From assembly GCF_029960645.1 (NCBI RefSeq), contig NZ_JASBQY010000014.1, forward strand, positions 44,609 to 108,608: a DNA stretch of 64,000 nt. Direction: 5' to 3'. Shown here piece by piece: positions 30,731 to 40,021 of the stretch. Within the stretch, counting starts at the first letter, position 1, and the number at the start of each line of letters is the position of its first letter. The stretch comes from Arthrobacter sp. AL12 (GTDB lineage Bacteria > Actinomycetota > Actinomycetes > Actinomycetales > Micrococcaceae). Under the pieces are notes generated by a model. The model was given only the letters and a program-made list of their open reading frames with translations, had not been told where the DNA came from and made no database searches. The translations under genes were made by a program, and so were the position numbers.

Positions 30731-32317
30731 TTGATAGAACCCAGCAAGAGTACTGATTCAAGCGGCATGGACCATTTCGGCTATGCCCAGACCCTGGACC
30801 GAAGCATCGGCAAGTTCGCCAGCTTCGCGGCCGGAGTCAGCTACATCTCCATCCTTACCGGCGTTTTTCAGCTCTTCTATTTCGGTTTCGCGATGGCCGG
30901 GCCGGCCTACGCCTGGTCCTGGCCGATTGTCTTCGCCGGGCAGCTGATGGTGGCCTTATGCTTCGCCGAACTGGCAGGGCGTTACCCTGTGGCCGGTTCG
31001 GTCTACAACTGGGCCAAAAGGCTCTCCTCCGGCACTTTCGCCTGGCTGGCCGGGTGGCTGTTGTTACTTTCCTCAATTATGGCCCTGGGCGCCGTGGCAC
31101 TGGCCCTCCAGCTCACCCTGCCCCAGATCTGGTCCGGGTTCCAGATCATCGGTGACGGCACCGGCACCTACGACTTCGCCCTCAACGGGGTGCTGCTCGC
31201 GAGCATCATGATCGGCATCTCCACCCTCATCAACGCCTTCGGCGTGAAACTCATGACCAAGATCAACAGCGTGGGCGTCCTCGTTGAACTTGTTGCCGCG
31301 GTGTTGCTTATCCTCGCACTCGCGTGGCACATGGTCCGCGGACCCGGCGTCCTCTTCGAAACCACCGGGTTTGGGGCGGACCACCCCTTGGGCTTCTTCG
31401 GAGTGTTCATCATCGGCGCCATGGCATCGGGCTACGTGATGTACGGCTTTGATACCGCCAGCTCCCTCGGCGAAGAGACGAAGGACCCGAAGCGCACGGC
31501 ACCCAGGGCCATCCTGCGGGCGATCACCGCGTCCTTTGTGCTGGGCGGACTGATCCTGCTGACCGGGCTCCTCGCGGCCCCGGACCTAAATGATCCGAAG
31601 CTAGGCCATGCTGACGGCGGCCTGCAATACATAGTGCTGTCCGTGCTGGGCGGCCCCTTCGGCAAAGCCTTCCTGCTGTGCATCGTGGTGGCCGTCATGG
31701 TCTGTACGCTGGCCGTCCACGCCGCCGCCATCCGCATGATGTTTGCAATGGCCCGGGACAACAACCTTCCCTTCAGCCGCCACCTGGGCAAGGTACACCC
31801 CGTCCGGAAGACCCCAACGGTCGCCGCGATCGTGATCGGAATCATCGCGATCATCCCGCTGATCGTGAACGTCTCCCAGCCTGCCATCTTCACCATCCTC
31901 TCCAGCATCAGCATTGTCCTGATCTACCTCTCCTACCTGCTGGTGACCGTGCCCATGCTTCGGAACCGCCTGGCCAAAAAGTGGCCGCTGCCCGATGACG
32001 GCACCGAGCCCGGCTTCAGCCTGGGCAAATGGGGACTGCCGGTGAATATCCTGGCGGTTCTGTGGGGCGGCGCCATGACACTGAACCTCATCTGGCCACG
32101 CCCGGAAATTTACAACTCCGTGCCGCCATTCGAGTGGTACCTGCAGTGGGGCGGGGTTCTCTTCGTCGCTGCCGTCACAATCACCGGCGTCCTGATGTAC
32201 CGGCTGAAGCTTCGGCACCAGACGGGTATCCTCGCCGGGCATGCAGCCGCACCAACAGCACCTTCGTCGCTGGGCTCCGCCGAGACGAAATCGGAAGTGC
32301 CCATCAGCGTGATGTAA
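30731..32317 (+). CDS. APC family permease, probably choline or amine uptake
   Basis: A 528-aa membrane carrier with about 12 helices of the amino acid-polyamine-organocation superfamily. The GVSYISILTGVFQLFYFGFAMAGPA first helix and GFDTASSLGEETKDPKRTAPRAI consensus are clear. The start is a TTG at 30731, supported by AGGAG 5 nt before it; gene callers may choose the internal ATG instead. Its location after betAB suggests it imports choline or a related substrate, but the family also carries amino acids and GABA. Confidence 0.88.
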   Translation: MIEPSKSTDSSGMDHFGYAQTLDRSIGKFASFAAGVSYISILTGVFQLFYFGFAMAGPAYAWSWPIVFAGQLMVALCFAELAGRYPVAGSVYNWAKRLSSGTFAWLAGWLLLLSSIMALGAVALALQLTLPQIWSGFQIIGDGTGTYDFALNGVLLASIMIGISTLINAFGVKLMTKINSVGVLVELVAAVLLILALAWHMVRGPGVLFETTGFGADHPLGFFGVFIIGAMASGYVMYGFDTASSLGEETKDPKRTAPRAILRAITASFVLGGLILLTGLLAAPDLNDPKLGHADGGLQYIVLSVLGGPFGKAFLLCIVVAVMVCTLAVHAAAIRMMFAMARDNNLPFSRHLGKVHPVRKTPTVAAIVIGIIAIIPLIVNVSQPAIFTILSSISIVLIYLSYLLVTVPMLRNRLAKKWPLPDDGTEPGFSLGKWGLPVNILAVLWGGAMTLNLIWPRPEIYNSVPPFEWYLQWGGVLFVAAVTITGVLMYRLKLRHQTGILAGHAAAPTAPSSLGSAETKSEVPISVM

Positions 32318-32339
32318 CGGCCCGGCTCCCGGGCGTGTG

Positions 32340-32408
32340 GCGGCCACCGCGTGATTCTTGAAACGACCCACCAGAGTACGTTTCGAAGAGAGCTCACGCG
32401 GTGGCCGC
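32340..32408. repeat. Long inverted repeat at the IS remnant
   Basis: Perfect 15-bp arms (32340-32354 and 32394-32408, GCGGCCACCGCGTGA and its complement) enclose a 39-nt centre that itself contains GAAACG/CGTTTC. The whole can fold into a long near-continuous hairpin. It lies 22 nt after the permease stop and immediately before the transposase remnant, so it may be a terminator or an element boundary. Confidence 0.6.
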
Positions 32409-32512
32409 ACCCATGTTATGGATCCTGCCCGTTTTCTGTCAGAACAGCTCGAGCAGGCATCTCGGGATCTGGTGCGATCCATGCTGACCACCTTCATGAA
32501 CGCGCTGACTGC
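32358..32512 (+). pseudogene. IS256-family transposase, N-terminal remnant
   Basis: The reading DPARFLSEQLEQASRDL and then VRSMLTTFMNAL (from about 32418) matches the beginning of IS256-type mutator transposases. After about 40 residues homology stops abruptly; the DDE catalytic part is absent. The following 190 bases, to the MFS gene stop at 32700, hold no gene I recognise. This marks an old insertion at the edge of the betaine island. Confidence 0.7.
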
Positions 32513-32699
32513 CATCGCTCCTCCGTCCCGGTCGTGGCCGGATTGGAAAGGCCTCTGCTTCACGCTCGGGTACACCGCTTACGGGGCGTCAGCGGCGCCG
32601 AAGGGCCCGATGACGGAAGAGCAGAAGGCCGAGGGGCAACGCTGATCGAAAACAACACGCTGATGCAGTCGGCTACTTGCTCTGCACTGACGTGGGCAG

Positions 32700-33854
32700 C
32701 TAATTCGCTTTCCCTGCCGATGACCGGTGCAGCATCAGCGTTACCCCGCTCAGTAGTGACACCGCGGCCGTGAGAGCGAGCAGTGGCCCCAGCCCCAGGC
32801 CAGGGATCACCGCGCCGGCGAGGGCCGGCGCTGCGACTGAACTGATGGCTCCCACAACCAAGCAGCCCGTGAACGCGGCACCTGCGCGGTCGGGCACCAG
32901 CTCGGCGGTCCAGACCGCGAGTACCGCCGATCCCGTCATGTACCCCGCACCGAAAATACACGCTGAGACCGCCGTCGCGGTCAGGGAGTCGCTGGCCAGG
33001 CCGAGGAGCGCCAGCGCCGCACCGACGGTCACGAGGCTCAGGGCGGCGACCCGCGAGGTGCCCAGCCGCTGCGCGGCGGCCCCGGTCGCTACGCCTACCA
33101 TGCCGCTGAGGCCGATAGCGGCGTAGAGCGCAGGGACGGCTGCCGCGGGGAGGACGCCGCGGTCCAGGATGTCCGCGGCGTAGGTGAAGTAGATGACGAC
33201 GACCGCGAAGTAAACGACCGAGTAGGCGGCAGGGACTCGCAGCGCTCTCGCCAGTGAGGAGGTACTGCGCGGTCCGTCCGGGCGCGGGTCCGGCCTGGTC
33301 CGCGGTACCAGGCGGAGGTTCGCGGCCGCGGCGGCCACCGCGGCAAGGGCGGTGCCGGCCCAGATCAGGCGCCACGAACCGAGCGCAGCGAGGGCGGCCA
33401 GGCCGCCCAGCAGTACCAGTCCGCCGCTGGTACCGGTCGTGATGATGGCCAACGTTCGTGGTTGCTGCCGCAAGGGCACCGAACGGGTCACGATGTCGGA
33501 GTAGGGCGCCCAAACAAAGCCGCCTGCGCTGCCGGCTAATATCACACCGAGGGCGAGCAGCCAGGGAGACTGGGCGACCGTTACGATCACCGCTCCCAGA
33601 GCGCCGCATGCGCCGCCTATGGTCGTCGGTGTACGCGACCCGTGGCGGGTGGCGAGCGGCCCCGTGAGCAGCAGGCCGGCCAAATAGCCTGCGAATGTTG
33701 CGCTGGCGACCAGGCCGAGCACCAGCTCGGAAAGCCCCAGGTCCTGCCGGATGTCCGGCAGCGTCAGGCCGTAGGCGTATCGGGCCATGCCGAATGCGAC
33801 CCCGACCACCGCCGCACCGGCCAAACCGACGCGGCCACCCGCGGAGAGCTTCAT
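32700..33854 (-). CDS. MFS transporter, YbfB/YjiJ-like
   Basis: A 384-aa major facilitator with about 12 transmembrane helices. The first helix region (VGVAFGMARYAYGLTLPDI) and loop 2-3 GPLATRHGSRTP fit the YbfB/YjiJ type. The ATG at 33854 has GAGGGG upstream at 6 nt; the frame extends to 33959 without a supporting site. Substrate unknown; export of a small molecule is typical. It is isolated between the transposase remnant and a lipoprotein gene. Confidence 0.85.
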   Translation of the reverse strand: MKLSAGGRVGLAGAAVVGVAFGMARYAYGLTLPDIRQDLGLSELVLGLVASATFAGYLAGLLLTGPLATRHGSRTPTTIGGACGALGAVIVTVAQSPWLLALGVILAGSAGGFVWAPYSDIVTRSVPLRQQPRTLAIITTGTSGGLVLLGGLAALAALGSWRLIWAGTALAAVAAAAANLRLVPRTRPDPRPDGPRSTSSLARALRVPAAYSVVYFAVVVIYFTYAADILDRGVLPAAAVPALYAAIGLSGMVGVATGAAAQRLGTSRVAALSLVTVGAALALLGLASDSLTATAVSACIFGAGYMTGSAVLAVWTAELVPDRAGAAFTGCLVVGAISSVAAPALAGAVIPGLGLGPLLALTAAVSLLSGVTLMLHRSSAGKAN

Positions 33855-34378
33855 GAATACCCCTCGTCCTGCACCGTGCGCTGTCGCCCTGACGAGCTCG
33901 GCTTTGAAGTCATCGGGCAGCAGCGCGATGTGGACTAAGCGGTCCTCGCGCGCCAGCACCGAGGCTCACCCTATCAATGGCTCGTCTACGCAGTCGTCAG
34001 GTGCGTATCCTTGGCATGCCGGGGGCGTGCCGTTCCCGCCGGCGATTAAAAGTTTCGGTGCCCGGGCAAGGCTCTGGTGGAAATGCCGACCAACGAGGTC
34101 CTTACAGGTCCTTTTGCAGATCTCGACGTCGAATCGCTTCCGGCCAAAGCATCGGGACTTTTCGTTTTGGAGCAGCAAGAGCTTAAGAACGCTGCGGAGG
34201 AATCCGATCTTATTGTCCTGGACCGCGATTGGGGCGCCAGGTCCGTGGCAACAACACGGGGGTGCGTGGGGATGCCGTCAGCGGGTATTTGACCGGCGCA
34301 AAGTTCGCAGAGGTACGTCGCTAAAAGTTCCGGAGGGCGCGACACTTAGGGGACCATCGTCGGCGCCGGGAGGGTCAC
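33855..34378. other. Region without a confident gene
   Basis: Between the MFS start and the lipoprotein start only one frame stands out: a GTG at 34077 to 34292 on the plus strand (71 codons; ESDLIVLDRDWGARSVATT). It has no ribosome binding site, no recognised family, and may be a decayed gene. Otherwise I see only the divergent promoters expected here. Confidence 0.35.
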
Positions 34379-35134
34379 ATGAGCAGATCAAGATCGTCCA
34401 GCGTTTTGGTTTCCGCGGCAGTTCTATTCGCCTTGTCGCTTTCCGGATGTGGTCAGCAGGCAGCGCCGCCGGCGTCGGACACTGCGAGCGGACCCGCCGC
34501 CTCCGTGGTGACAACCGCAGCACCGAGCCAAGGGCCCTCGTCGGTTGGGTCACAGAGCGCTGCTGGAGCCCCCATAGCGTCGGCGGCCTGGACTAAGTAC
34601 ACGACGGCGGACGGCCAGCTGACATTCGACTTGCCCGCCGCATGGACCGTCAGGGATCCCGCCGGTGAGCTGGCAGAAGGTGGTGGCGTATTCGCGGAGG
34701 TTAAGAACCAGGCCGGGAGGCCACTGGCTACTCTCCGGACCAACATGGCCACGGGTTCCACCTGTACGGAGCGGTACCCTTACTCCATCCTGGACTCGCA
34801 GGAGATGACGGCGCTGACGCAGAACGGTGCCGTGCCCCGGTACGTGTTCGAGACCCGCGGCAACGCAGAGGATCCCGGGCCAGCGGATACGCCGGGAGCT
34901 GCCTACGGCATCGTGACCGGCCCGGTACCAACGGGGGATTCTGCGTGCTATATGTTCCACTTCTTCCTCTGGCCGCCCAATTCTGCCATGTTCGGGGCGT
35001 TCTACGATCCCGCCAACAACGTGACGCCTGGAGACGCAACCCTGCCGTATCTGGAGAAGGCGAAGAAGTACGCGGACACTCCCGAGTACCGAGATATCAG
35101 GAGGATGATCACCTCGTTGCGGCCGACGAGTTAG
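34379..35134 (+). CDS. Lipoprotein of unknown function
   Basis: A 251-aa predicted lipoprotein. The signal peptide ends in the lipobox LSLSGC (Cys24), followed by a Ser/Ala/Pro linker to about residue 70 and a globular domain (WTKYTTADGQLTFDLPAAWTV) resembling secreted actinobacterial substrate-binding or LpqN-like folds. GGGAGG lies 5 nt upstream of the ATG. Right after its stop begins a serine-recombinase remnant, so the last residues may have been altered by recombination. Role unknown. Confidence 0.8.
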   Translation: MSRSRSSSVLVSAAVLFALSLSGCGQQAAPPASDTASGPAASVVTTAAPSQGPSSVGSQSAAGAPIASAAWTKYTTADGQLTFDLPAAWTVRDPAGELAEGGGVFAEVKNQAGRPLATLRTNMATGSTCTERYPYSILDSQEMTALTQNGAVPRYVFETRGNAEDPGPADTPGAAYGIVTGPVPTGDSACYMFHFFLWPPNSAMFGAFYDPANNVTPGDATLPYLEKAKKYADTPEYRDIRRMITSLRPTS

Positions 35135-35245
35135 GCAAGGGCAACGGCGCTTCAGACATCGGCAAGATGCTCGGAGTCTCCCGCGCCACGGTCTGCCGAT
35201 ACCTCCCACAGGCAACGGGGCGAGAAACCCCGGTCCGACGACGAC
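35116..35245 (+). pseudogene. Serine recombinase C-terminal HTH remnant
   Basis: In the frame that passes through the lipoprotein stop, codons read ADELGKGNGASDIGKMLGVS then RATVCRYLPQATG. This is the C-terminal helix-turn-helix of Tn3-type resolvases (x-I-x-x-x-L-G-V-S-R-A-T-V-Y-R-x-L). The catalytic domain is absent. It lies immediately before the DUF6226 gene and indicates a past mobile element at this junction. Confidence 0.6.
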
Positions 35246-35406
35246 CTCGAAGCGGCCCGCTCGACCCTCGTCCTCGGTCGCAGGCGGGTGGCGGGCCGGT
35301 GGCGATGATACCGGGAGAGGTGCGCTTCGCGATGGCATCCATGGCGAACGCCGGTACGAACGCCGGCGAACTCTACGAGGAGCTCGGGGGGTTAGGATCG
35401 GCGATT

Positions 35407-36561
35407 ATGGGGACAGCAGAGGACTTGTTCGAAGGGCAGCCCACCGGAATGCCTGAACCGATACCGCGCGGCACCGCGCTGTACCGGGAAGGTCCCGGCC
35501 CCGCCGTGGTCCGGCACCTGGAAGGCTATGGCTCGTTCGTTGACTTCTGTTCGGCGCAGGGAGTCCCGGCCTATGAGCTGGCCGCTGACCCTGAACGGCT
35601 CATCCGGTTCCTGCGCACCGTCGGCTCCCAACTCGCCGACGACAGCACCCTCCGCGCGGCGGCTGCGGTCTTTGTCGGGAACACCATCGCCCGGCTCCGG
35701 CCGGACGCTAAGTGGACCGCCTATGAAGGGGCCCCTTCCACGGTGGGAAACCGCGAGAAGGCGTTCGAGGTTCACCGCCTGCTCGAAGCTCTGCGCAGCG
35801 CGAACGACGATGCCGAGCGCGGGCTGCTTGCCGTGCTCGCGGACTGGGCCCAGGAAGAGCCGGAGGAGCCCCCGGCAAGGCCGCCCCTTCCGGTGTTCCC
35901 GTCAGCAGGGCAGCCCCGCTACGTCCGGCCCGACGTGCCGGCTGGAACCTATTACAACCGCGACGGGGAGCCCATTCCCTACGGCCGGCAATGGGGCGCG
36001 GGTGCGCCCGATCCGGAGTCCCACAGCGTGGACAGCCACCCCGAGCGTTTCGCCGGGCTCCACGCCGTCGCCCGTGCCCTGATCGACCACCTCACGTCCG
36101 TGTACGATGTCGACGTCCAGGACGATCCGGCCCATGCCGGCGAGCTGCTGAGGGCGGGCCGGGATGTGCTGCGGGCGGTCAAGGTCAGCCCCCGGGATCC
36201 CGGGGCGGCGGCGCTGACCTTTGTGCTGACCGGGTACCCGGGGGTGATGGTCCACGCGGGGGTGCTGCATGACTTCGCGTTTCCGGTCTGCGGCTGCGAC
36301 GCCTGCGACGAAACGGTGGAAACGACAGCGGACCGGCTGGAGCGGCTGGTGCTCTCGGTCGCGGCCGGCGGATACCGCGAACGTTACCCGGTGGGCCGCA
36401 AGCGGTGGAGCGAATACGCCCTGGCTGCGTTTGACGATTCCGGCTCGGAAAGCGGTCAGGGCGAACCCCCTCCGGCCAGTGCCGAGCGCCTGCACGCCGC
36501 GGAAATCACGCTGCGGGAGGTCCCGGTCGGGTGGAAACCCTGGCCCCCGCGCCGAAGCTGA
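35407..36561 (+). CDS. DUF6226 domain protein (left copy)
   Basis: A 384-aa protein when started at the ATG at 35407. The first 165 residues are a helical domain I do not recognise. From about residue 185 the sequence follows DUF6226 (GQPRYVRPDVPAGTYY, EPIPYGRQWG, HPERFAGLHAVARALIDHL, CGCDACDE). A longer frame runs from 34945 but contains lipoprotein and recombinase sequence in the wrong frame, so it is rejected. The CGCDAC motif hints at metal binding. A second, frameshifted copy in the same orientation lies at 50.5-51.5 kb. Confidence 0.75.
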   Translation: MGTAEDLFEGQPTGMPEPIPRGTALYREGPGPAVVRHLEGYGSFVDFCSAQGVPAYELAADPERLIRFLRTVGSQLADDSTLRAAAAVFVGNTIARLRPDAKWTAYEGAPSTVGNREKAFEVHRLLEALRSANDDAERGLLAVLADWAQEEPEEPPARPPLPVFPSAGQPRYVRPDVPAGTYYNRDGEPIPYGRQWGAGAPDPESHSVDSHPERFAGLHAVARALIDHLTSVYDVDVQDDPAHAGELLRAGRDVLRAVKVSPRDPGAAALTFVLTGYPGVMVHAGVLHDFAFPVCGCDACDETVETTADRLERLVLSVAAGGYRERYPVGRKRWSEYALAAFDDSGSESGQGEPPPASAERLHAAEITLREVPVGWKPWPPRRS

Positions 36562-36755
36562 CACCGGACGCCTGTGCCCAGCCCGGAACCGGACTTGGCT
36601 CAGGAGATGGCCGGCCTTTGCCCGTCCGGGAACGGGGTGTTGAGCCCGCCGGGAACCTAGCGTCACCGCGCCGGGCGCACGAGCGTGACCCACAGATGCC
36701 ACAGCATCGCGGCGAGGGTGGCCGCGGGCCTTTCCCTAAGCGACGTCTACCGCCG

Positions 36756-38336
36756 CTACTGCAGCCCTGGCACCCCGTCCCGGATTGTGAAGGCCGCCTT
36801 TGTGCGGACGGGGGAGCCCGGCGTCGTGACGTAGTCGAGCACCCGGAAGTCAGCGGTCAAGGCGTCCTTGGTAATGCGGGTGTTCACGTAGCCGCGGTTG
36901 TCGTTGTAGAACTTCAGGTGCGGGTTCCAGGCCATGGTCGCGTCCGTGGTGGAGCCGGTGCCGTTGCCGGTGGACGAGATGGACGTGCAGACCAGTTCCG
37001 AGCCCACCACGGGTGACGCCGGGTCCTTGTAGTCCACCTTGACGTCGTTGGCCCAGTTGCGGTGCACGTCTCCGGTCAGGACGACGGCGTTGCGCACCTT
37101 GGCGTCCACCCAGCCCTGGGTGATGCGGCGGCGGGAGGAGGCGTAGCCGTCCCACCCGTCCATGGAGACGTCGTCGATCTCCGGCGCCTGGTTGCGGTCC
37201 CGCTCGGCGAAGAACACCTGCTGGCCCAGGATGTCCCAGCGCTGGGTGGAGTTCCGGAACCCGTCCAGCAGCCACTTCTCCTGCTCCGCGCCGGTGATGG
37301 TGCGGTCCTCGGCGAGGCGGCCTGCCACGTTCTTCTTCCAGCCGTCACCGGCGAGCTGGTCATCGCGGTACTGCCGGGTGTCCATCATGTGGAAGTTGGC
37401 CAGCTGGCCCCACTGGATGGTGCGGTAGATCTTCATGTCGAACCCGGCCGGCACGGAGGACGCCCGCAGCGGCATGTTCTCGTAGTACGCCTGGAACGCG
37501 GCGGTGCGGCGCTGCCGGAACCGCTCGGTGGTGTCGTTCAGCTGGGCCGCGTCGGTGTTCTCCGGGATCTCGTCCGCCCAGTTGTTGTCCACCTCGTGGT
37601 CATCCCAGACCACCAGCCAGGGTGCGACCGCGTGCGCGGCCTGCAGGTCGGCGTCGGCCTTGTACTGCGCGTGCCGCTGCCGGTAGCCGGCCAGGCTGGT
37701 GGTCTCGGGACCCTCGTGGTCGCGCGGGTTGCCGCCGCCGATCACGTAACTGTCCTTCTTGTACTCGTACAGATAGTCGCCCAGGTGCAGCACCAGATCC
37801 GGCTGGTCCTGCGCCAGCCGCGCGTAGGCGGTGAAATAGCCGTGCTCGTACTGCGCGCAGCTGGCGAACGCCATGGCCAGCGCCGCCGGCGTCTCGTGCA
37901 GCGCCGGGCTGGTCAGCGTCCGGCCCACTGCGCTGAGGTGCCGTCCGGTGCGGAACCGGTAGAAGTATTCACGTCCAGGCCGCAGGCCCCGCAGCTCCAC
38001 GTGCACCGAGTGCGCGGTTTCGATCCGGGCAGGCTCGACGCCGCGCGCGACCACCTTGCGCATTCCGGCGTCCTCCGCCACCTCCCACGCCACCGCGACG
38101 TTGCGAGACGGCATCCCGCCCAGGCCGTCCCCGGCCACCGGGTCCACCGCCAGCCGCGTCCAGATCACGAAGCCGTCCGGCCACGGCTCGCCGGAGGCGA
38201 TGCCGAGCAGGAACGGATCGGTGCGGAGGCCGGCGTCGTCCGCGGTGGAAACGGCGACGGCGGCACCCGGCCAGGCGGCGACGAGCCCGGCCCCGAGGCC
38301 TGCGGAAAGAACGGATCTGCGTGAAATGTTGTCCAT
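36756..38336 (-). CDS. phoD: Alkaline phosphatase D, Tat-exported
   Basis: A 526-aa metallophosphatase of the PhoD type, which releases phosphate from phosphodiesters outside the cell. The N-terminus NISRRSVLSAGLGAG is a twin-arginine signal with likely cleavage after about residue 28. The family metal motifs are present: AFASC, LHLGDYLYEY, WDDHEVDNNW, and the later VLTGDVHRNW. It is a single gene at the left of the island, with the decayed Wadjet fragment just upstream. Confidence 0.92.
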   Translation of the reverse strand: MDNISRRSVLSAGLGAGLVAAWPGAAVAVSTADDAGLRTDPFLLGIASGEPWPDGFVIWTRLAVDPVAGDGLGGMPSRNVAVAWEVAEDAGMRKVVARGVEPARIETAHSVHVELRGLRPGREYFYRFRTGRHLSAVGRTLTSPALHETPAALAMAFASCAQYEHGYFTAYARLAQDQPDLVLHLGDYLYEYKKDSYVIGGGNPRDHEGPETTSLAGYRQRHAQYKADADLQAAHAVAPWLVVWDDHEVDNNWADEIPENTDAAQLNDTTERFRQRRTAAFQAYYENMPLRASSVPAGFDMKIYRTIQWGQLANFHMMDTRQYRDDQLAGDGWKKNVAGRLAEDRTITGAEQEKWLLDGFRNSTQRWDILGQQVFFAERDRNQAPEIDDVSMDGWDGYASSRRRITQGWVDAKVRNAVVLTGDVHRNWANDVKVDYKDPASPVVGSELVCTSISSTGNGTGSTTDATMAWNPHLKFYNDNRGYVNTRITKDALTADFRVLDYVTTPGSPVRTKAAFTIRDGVPGLQ

Positions 38337-38449
38337 GCCTTCGACCGTACGGAGGCCTGTTGGACGGGTTCTGTGGACAGTGTGAACGCGCCGTTAACGA
38401 CGTGACAAGATCTGTTGACTGGGTTTCTGCAGGCTCGTTTTCTCCAGGC

Positions 38450-38602
38450 TCAACGCCTCCCTGCGATGCGCTTGGACAGCGCGTCGATCGTGTATGTAGG
38501 CCCGAGCAAGCAGGCAGTGCCTTCAACCGCCCCGGGGTTTTTGTAGGTCAGCGCCTTGTCCTCGCGTGCCGCCGCGATGAACTGTCCGACGGTGGCGACC
38601 AT
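38450..38602 (-). pseudogene. Decayed jetC fragment
   Basis: About 48 codons read TVGQFIAAAREDKALTYKN and so on to IDALSKRIA. They align with the middle of the intact JetC in this window (AVGQLATAALGDKPLTYKN ... IDALVKRIA). The flanks are unrelated. It is on the same strand as the intact operon and is one of several pieces of a lost second Wadjet copy. Confidence 0.75.
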
Positions 38603-39013
38603 ATCCCCCCAGGGACTCTGTTTCGGGCGTCGTCGAGCGGGTCCACTGGGGTGACACCCAACGGCCGCATTCCTTCTGCGGACGCCAGACCCCCCAGGGA
38701 ATACGAGCAACATACTCATTTCAAGTGATCGGTCCGTCACCGATGACGCTGCCAACAAAACGGCGGCATGATTCCCGGGACGGTCTTCCTTCGCACCGCC
38801 CAGGTCTTTGGTCCCTTACCCCTAGTCGAGGGGCCTACGTAGGCTGGCCCGTGGGTCGGATCCCGGCCAGCGACGTCACACAGCATGTTCCGGTGCTGCA
38901 CACAGGGCACGACCCGGAGTTCGTCCGGTGATCGGTCACCTCCCCAGATTTTGGCATTTTTGGCGGTGCGCCAGCCCAACTCGCACAACTCTAGGCAAAT
39001 GAAGGAAACCAAA
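38603..39013. other. Gene-free region
   Basis: About 410 bases between the jetC fragment and the secreted-protein start. No frame with a ribosome binding site or recognised protein is seen. It should hold the promoter of the rightward gene at 39014. Base composition in the last 80 bases is lower in GC than its surroundings. Confidence 0.4.
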
Positions 39014-39508
39014 ATGAGGAAATACTTGTGGCGTCTGCTGCTTACGGCGCTGTTCACAGTAATGACGCTGGCCGTTCCACAATCGGTCCTAGCCGCCCCG
39101 CCCGACCTTGGGTATCCTGCCTGCGCTGGCTTTAACATCACCGTCAAGTCAAGTGGCGGGAACCAAGGCACCCGCATGACGCGGCTCAAGGACGGCATCA
39201 TCTACACCATCGTTGCTGGCAGCGGGACGACCATATCTGTGACGAACGTTGATACCGGCAAGACCGTAACTTTCGATACGAAGGGTTCAGTCACCAGGAC
39301 TGCCACGGACGCCACAACGGGCGAAATCCAGTGGGCGCTTTCGGGTGCAAACCTGGTCCTGTTGTTCGACAAGGTCGACGTTGGCGGCCCGTCCACTGTC
39401 CTGTACACGGGGCTGGTCAAATTCGCCACTGACAAAAATTACACCTTGACACAGCCTTTCCAGAAGCAATCAGGTACCCAGCGGGACATTTGTGCAGAGT
39501 TGAGCTAG
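39014..39508 (+). CDS. Secreted hypothetical protein
   Basis: A 164-aa protein with a clear signal peptide (MRKYLWRLLLTALFTVMTLA, cleavage after VLAA near residue 27). The mature part is beta-rich with two cysteines (PACAGF near the start, RDICAEL at the end) that could pair. AAGGAA precedes the ATG; an alternative ATG lies at 38999. A hairpin terminator follows. I do not recognise the family. It sits between Wadjet fragments, so it may be island cargo. Confidence 0.75.
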   Translation: MRKYLWRLLLTALFTVMTLAVPQSVLAAPPDLGYPACAGFNITVKSSGGNQGTRMTRLKDGIIYTIVAGSGTTISVTNVDTGKTVTFDTKGSVTRTATDATTGEIQWALSGANLVLLFDKVDVGGPSTVLYTGLVKFATDKNYTLTQPFQKQSGTQRDICAELS

Positions 39509-39517
39509 GTGGAATCA

Positions 39518-39560
39518 TCGCCTGGGCATCAGGAGAAACCTGCTGCCCAGGCGATATTTT
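39518..39560 (+). terminator. Terminator after the secreted-protein gene
   Basis: Perfect 11-bp arms (TCGCCTGGGCA, 39518-39528, and 39544-39554) with a 15-nt loop are followed by TATTTT. It starts 9 nt after the stop codon. Confidence 0.85.
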
Positions 39561-39642
39561 GTGCTGGCCAGTGGTACCGACCAACACAAGACGCCGACTG
39601 TCGACGGCGAGCTTTCATGGCGTCGAGAACGGCACTCAGTTG

Positions 39643-40020
39643 AGAGGAGGTCCTTTGTCAGGGCGGTCAGCTGCTGGAAATGATCCAGCACTTCGGGGCC
39701 TGTCATGACGCGTCTGTTGCCGTCTCGGTCCGCTGCATCTCGGCGTCGATCCCGTCGCGCTGGCGCTGTAGTTCGGCGAGCCGCACCTCAGGATCGGGCG
39801 TCCTACTGCTGGACCAACTTCGCTAGAACGGCAAGGACGCTGGTGAGCGGTCTGGGAGCCACGAAGTCGCGTTCGCCGCGTCCCGCCGAGAGATCGTATC
39901 GGAGCTCGTCCTGGCCCTGGATGAGGCCAGACTCTTTCGGGACGGCCCAGCCGTCTAGGTACTCCGAGGCCTGGCGCGGCAACTTGTCTTCGGTAGGCAT
40001 CCCGGAGGGAGAAGAACCTT
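39643..40020 (-). pseudogene. Decayed jetA fragment
   Basis: Pieces of JetA appear in at least three frames: FFSLRDA, then EDKLPRQASEYLDGWAVP, GQDELRYDLS and LTSVLAVLAKLVQQ, then DPEVRLAELQRQRDGIDAEM, then VMTGPEVLDHFQQLTALTKDLL. All match the intact JetA of this window (EDKFPRPAAEYLDDWAAP; DPEVRLAELQRQRDGIDAEM; VMTAPEALDHFQQLTSLAKDLL). Frameshifts and small internal deletions separate the pieces. The C-terminal half is gone. Confidence 0.85.
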
Positions 40021-40021
40021 T

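Noticed and set aside
32560..33609. 349-codon minus-strand frame overlapping the MFS gene
   Set aside because: Out-of-frame shadow rich in Arg/Gly; the overlapping frame encodes a normal 12-helix transporter.
34945..36561. A single 538-codon protein covering lipoprotein end, recombinase HTH and DUF6226
   Set aside because: The first part is out-of-frame lipoprotein sequence and the recombinase piece is a remnant; the natural DUF6226 start is near 35407.
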